A stretch of 8,790 nucleotides of DNA from Bacteroidales bacterium (lineage in GTDB: Bacteria > Bacteroidota > Bacteroidia > Bacteroidales > Muribaculaceae), in contig JAUNCU010000121.1 of NCBI GenBank assembly GCA_030526455.1, positions 1 through 8,790 of the forward strand, read 5' to 3'. Made by a program: the position numbers and the translations under genes. The notes beneath the pieces were generated by a model. The model saw nothing but the letters and a program-made list of their open reading frames with translations. It did not search any database and had not been told where the DNA came from. Numbering within the stretch: the first letter of the stretch is position 1; the number at the start of each line of letters is the position of its first letter. Below, one piece after another: positions 7,039 to 8,790 of the stretch.

Positions 7039-7050
7039 GTATGCGCATAC
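7039..7050. promoter_or_regulatory. 12-bp perfect palindrome upstream of the BspA-like promoter
   Basis: GTATGCGCATAC is self-complementary with no spacer. It lies 12 bp upstream of the -7 element and covers the spacer and the -33 position, which suits a dimeric regulator. The regulator is not identifiable. Confidence 0.4.
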
Positions 7051-7131
7051 ATTAATTATAAGAAAAAACGAACTTGCTGCCAAAGTCCACGATTTTTTTT
7101 GCGTAGCGGAGGTTGCTTTTTTGCGGGGGGC

Positions 7132-7207
7132 TAGGCTTGCTTCGCTCGCCTTTTGGGGATTAGCCGTCAAAAACGGCTAAAACAGTGGCGCTTTGCTTGC
7201 CTTTTTC
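7132..7207 (+). repeat. Stem-loop intergenic repeat, copy C1
   Basis: It has the same left flank as copy B, then a hairpin with arms TTAGCCGT (7160-7167) and ACGGCTAA (7173-7180) and loop CAAAA, then the right flank AACAGTGGCGCTTTG and CTTGCC followed by TTTTTC. It is joined directly to copy C2 as a tandem pair. Confidence 0.8.
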
Positions 7208-7286
7208 TAGGCTTGCTTCGCTTGCCTTTTGGGATCAGCCGCAAAAGCGGCTGACACGGGGGCGCTTTGCCTCGCTTGCCTTTTCC
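7208..7286 (+). repeat. Stem-loop intergenic repeat, copy C2
   Basis: It begins 76 bases after C1 with TAGGCTTGCTTCGCTTGCC. The hairpin has arms TCAGCCGC (7235-7242) and GCGGCTGA (7247-7254) around AAAA, then CACGGGGGCGCTTTG and the CTTGCCTTTTCC right flank. The stem differs from that of C1 although the flanks are almost the same. Confidence 0.8.
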
Positions 7287-7317
7287 TTCGCGCGCCTTTT
7301 CCCTAGGGTGGGGGGCT

Positions 7318-7340
7318 TAGGCTTGCTTTGCTTGCTTTTT
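7318..7340 (+). repeat. Truncated repeat copy C3
   Basis: TAGGCTTGCTTTGCTTGC followed by a T run is the left flank only, with one C-to-T change in the TTCGC core. It has no hairpin core. It lies next to the outer arm of the pncB terminator. Confidence 0.55.
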
Positions 7341-7364
7341 TTCTTGTGGGCTGTATTTGGAAAT

Positions 7365-7395
7365 GTGGCGGCCAATCTGGGTGATTGGCCGCCAC
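7365..7395 (-). terminator. Hairpin terminator of pncB
   Basis: GTGGCGGCCAAT (7365-7376) and ATTGGCCGCCAC (7384-7395) are perfectly complementary over 12 bases with a 7-base loop. It starts 22 bases beyond the pncB stop. The T tract that follows on the minus strand is poor (ATTTCC), so termination could be partial or the hairpin could mainly protect the 3' end. Confidence 0.65.
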
Positions 7396-7417
7396 TATCT
7401 GAGGGAGAGGGGGAAGA

Positions 7418-8647
7418 TTATTCGGTTTCGAGGAGGCGGAGGATGTAGTCGCACTTGGCTGTGTTGCCTAGGGTTTTTCCTTTGTCGCAGGAGAGTTTGA
7501 TGCAGTCGTGCCACTCGCGGAGTTCGGTGATGCGGCTGCGGGTGAGTTTGATGACGATGTTGGATGGCTTGCATCCCGTTACGTCGCAGGTGAGGTAGGT
7601 GCCTATGCCGTAACTGTCGATCATGCGTCCGGCGGTGTAGCGGTGCAATTCGATGGCGCGGTCGAGGTTGAGGCCGTTGCTGTACACCACCTGCTTGGTG
7701 GCGGGGTCGATACCGAGCGATTTGTATTTCTCGATAATCTTTTCGAGTTGCTCCTCTTCCTTGCCGCTATCCACGCGCAAACCCTTGTACATCATGGCCA
7801 TGCGCTTGGAGAGGTTGCTGAAGAACACCTTGTCGCCGAAGCAGTCGTAGAGGTAGATGCCGTTGTCGCCGTCGTATACGTCGCTGAACTTGCGCATCAC
7901 ATTGAAGTTGCACTCGAAGACACCCGTCACGTTTTCCTCAAACGACACCAGTTGGTGGCTCATGGTGCCGATGGGGATGAGGTCGTATTTCATGGCCAGA
8001 TACACATTGCTCGTGCCGGTGAATGCGCCTTCCCAGGGGTGGAAAGTGCCGTCGGCATCGGTGTAGCCGCCCTTGGCGTATTCTTCCTTGAAGGTGCGCA
8101 CCACCATATCCTGATGCGCCTTGGAGAAGCGTCGGCGCTGGCCGAAGTCGCTGATGGTGAGGCCTCCGCGCAGGGCCTTGCGTGCCTTTTCGCGGCTGCG
8201 TTCCTCTTCGAGGGCGGCATCGTAGCGGTCCACGTCGCCGTTGAGGATGTGGGTGAGTTCGCTGATGCATGAGAGGAGCACCATTTCCCACATGATGGTG
8301 GAGAACCACTTGCCCTTGATGGTGATGTGGAGTTCGCGGTTTTCGTCCTGGCTGATGCTCACTTCGGCGGGATTGAAGCGATAGCCGCGCAGCAGGGTGA
8401 AGAACCACAGCGGGAGGTAATACATCTTGCGGGTCATGAAGGCGATTTCCTCGTCGGTGATTTGCACGCTGGGCATGTAGTTCACCTGCTCTTGGAGCAA
8501 CTCGGCGAAGCCCTCGGGATACTGGGTGTGGTTGCGGTCGAAGAAGGTGTATTCCACTTCGGCGCGGGGATATTTCTGGAGGATATAGTAGAGACACGAG
8601 AAGGTGTAGGCATCGTTGTCGGTGAGATGTGTGATGATCTGTTTCAT
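7418..8647 (-). CDS. pncB: Nicotinate phosphoribosyltransferase
   Basis: Catalyses nicotinate + PRPP + ATP to nicotinate mononucleotide (EC 6.3.4.21), the entry step of the Preiss-Handler NAD salvage route in the cytoplasm. The 409 residues are close to the roughly 400 of the E. coli enzyme. Visible family motifs are LTDNDAYTFSCLY (8-20), SDFGQRRRFS (166-175), GTSNVYLAMK (211-220), GTMSHQ (227-232) with His231 at the place of the phosphorylated catalytic histidine, LRVDSG (290-295), YSNGLNLD (322-329) and YGIGTYLT (346-353). No signal peptide is present. The ATG at 8647 is chosen because the N-terminal motif begins within ten residues and no in-frame alternative improves it. The gene follows the dGTPase-like gene by 28 bp with no promoter match between them, so the two are probably co-transcribed. 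A hairpin terminator follows the stop. Confidence 0.95.
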   Translation of the reverse strand: MKQIITHLTDNDAYTFSCLYYILQKYPRAEVEYTFFDRNHTQYPEGFAELLQEQVNYMPSVQITDEEIAFMTRKMYYLPLWFFTLLRGYRFNPAEVSISQDENRELHITIKGKWFSTIMWEMVLLSCISELTHILNGDVDRYDAALEEERSREKARKALRGGLTISDFGQRRRFSKAHQDMVVRTFKEEYAKGGYTDADGTFHPWEGAFTGTSNVYLAMKYDLIPIGTMSHQLVSFEENVTGVFECNFNVMRKFSDVYDGDNGIYLYDCFGDKVFFSNLSKRMAMMYKGLRVDSGKEEEQLEKIIEKYKSLGIDPATKQVVYSNGLNLDRAIELHRYTAGRMIDSYGIGTYLTCDVTGCKPSNIVIKLTRSRITELREWHDCIKLSCDKGKTLGNTAKCDYILRLLETE

Positions 8648-8675
8648 TGCTAAATAGATAGTTTTGTAGTTTCTT

Positions 8676-8790
8676 TTATACTGTGGGCAGTGAGATGCCG
8701 CAGAGTTGGCGATAGAGGTTGAGGGCGTAGACGTCGGTCATGGCGCTGATGTGGTCGAGCACCGCCTGTATTTTTTCGAAACGGCTGGCG
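8676..8790 (-). CDS. dgt: dGTP triphosphohydrolase-like protein, C-terminal end only
   Basis: The last 38 codons of a gene that continues past the right edge, ending TAA at 8676-8678. The tail contains FEKIQAVLDHISAMTDVYAL followed by NLYRQLCGIS, matching the conserved end of Dgt/HD-domain dNTP triphosphohydrolases (the DHISGMTD.YA..LY..L.G pattern). Such enzymes hydrolyse dGTP to deoxyguanosine and triphosphate. The catalytic HD residues lie outside the window, so activity cannot be checked. It sits 28 bp upstream of pncB on the same strand. Confidence 0.8.
   Translation of the reverse strand, partial: ASRFEKIQAVLDHISAMTDVYALNLYRQLCGISLPTV

Noticed and set aside
7132..7286. Possible CRISPR array
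   Set aside because: Only two units are adjacent, the conserved parts flank a self-complementary core instead of a unique spacer, and no cas gene is in the window.
6961..7448. Short frames across the repeat region on both strands (6961-7170 minus, 7185-7448 plus)
   Set aside because: They translate the intergenic repeats, the promoter or the terminator hairpin, and their sequence follows the repeat units, not any protein pattern.
7508..8272. Plus-strand open frame of 254 codons
   Set aside because: Antisense to pncB. It is rich in Val, Ala, His and Glu, as expected for the complement of GC-rich codons, and has no recognisable motif.

Overview
The window reads as chromosomal DNA of a Bacteroidota bacterium, most likely order Bacteroidales (Prevotella- or Muribaculaceae-like). 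Three things point there. Promoter-like sites match the Bacteroidetes primary sigma pattern (TTG, about 20 bp, TAnnTTTG). Start codons lack Shine-Dalgarno sequences. The proteins are typical of the group: small outer-membrane beta-barrels and a BspA-like leucine-rich-repeat surface protein ending in a type IX secretion-like tail. The species cannot be fixed from the sequence alone.

Layout, left to right. A G-rich edge with a degenerate intergenic repeat (1-109) is followed by an apbE-type FAD:protein FMN transferase on the minus strand (110-1135). A 174-bp divergent promoter region (1136-1309) separates it from two plus-strand porin-family beta-barrel genes (1310-1900 and 2075-2698), each with its own promoter and intrinsic terminator. 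The stretch 2763-3238 has no intact gene. It holds the promoter and signal-peptide start of a minus-strand reading frame that looks truncated, a repeat copy with a stem-loop, and the terminator of the next gene. A 1220-residue BspA-like surface protein fills 3239-6901 on the minus strand. The stretch 6902-7417 carries its leader and promoter, a tandem pair of the same stem-loop repeat, and the terminator of pncB. pncB (7418-8647, minus) encodes nicotinate phosphoribosyltransferase. It lies 28 bp downstream of the 3' end of a dGTP triphosphohydrolase-like gene cut by the window edge (8676-8790).

How the genes relate. apbE, the two barrels and the BspA-like protein are all envelope or exported functions, but each has its own signals and they do not look like one operon. 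dgt and pncB appear co-transcribed and both belong to nucleotide or cofactor metabolism.

The most unusual signal is a family of intergenic repeats. A conserved left flank and right flank enclose an 8-bp-arm hairpin. The stem sequence differs in each of three copies, yet the arms stay perfectly complementary. The second item worth a look is the orphan promoter plus signal peptide at 2710-2961.
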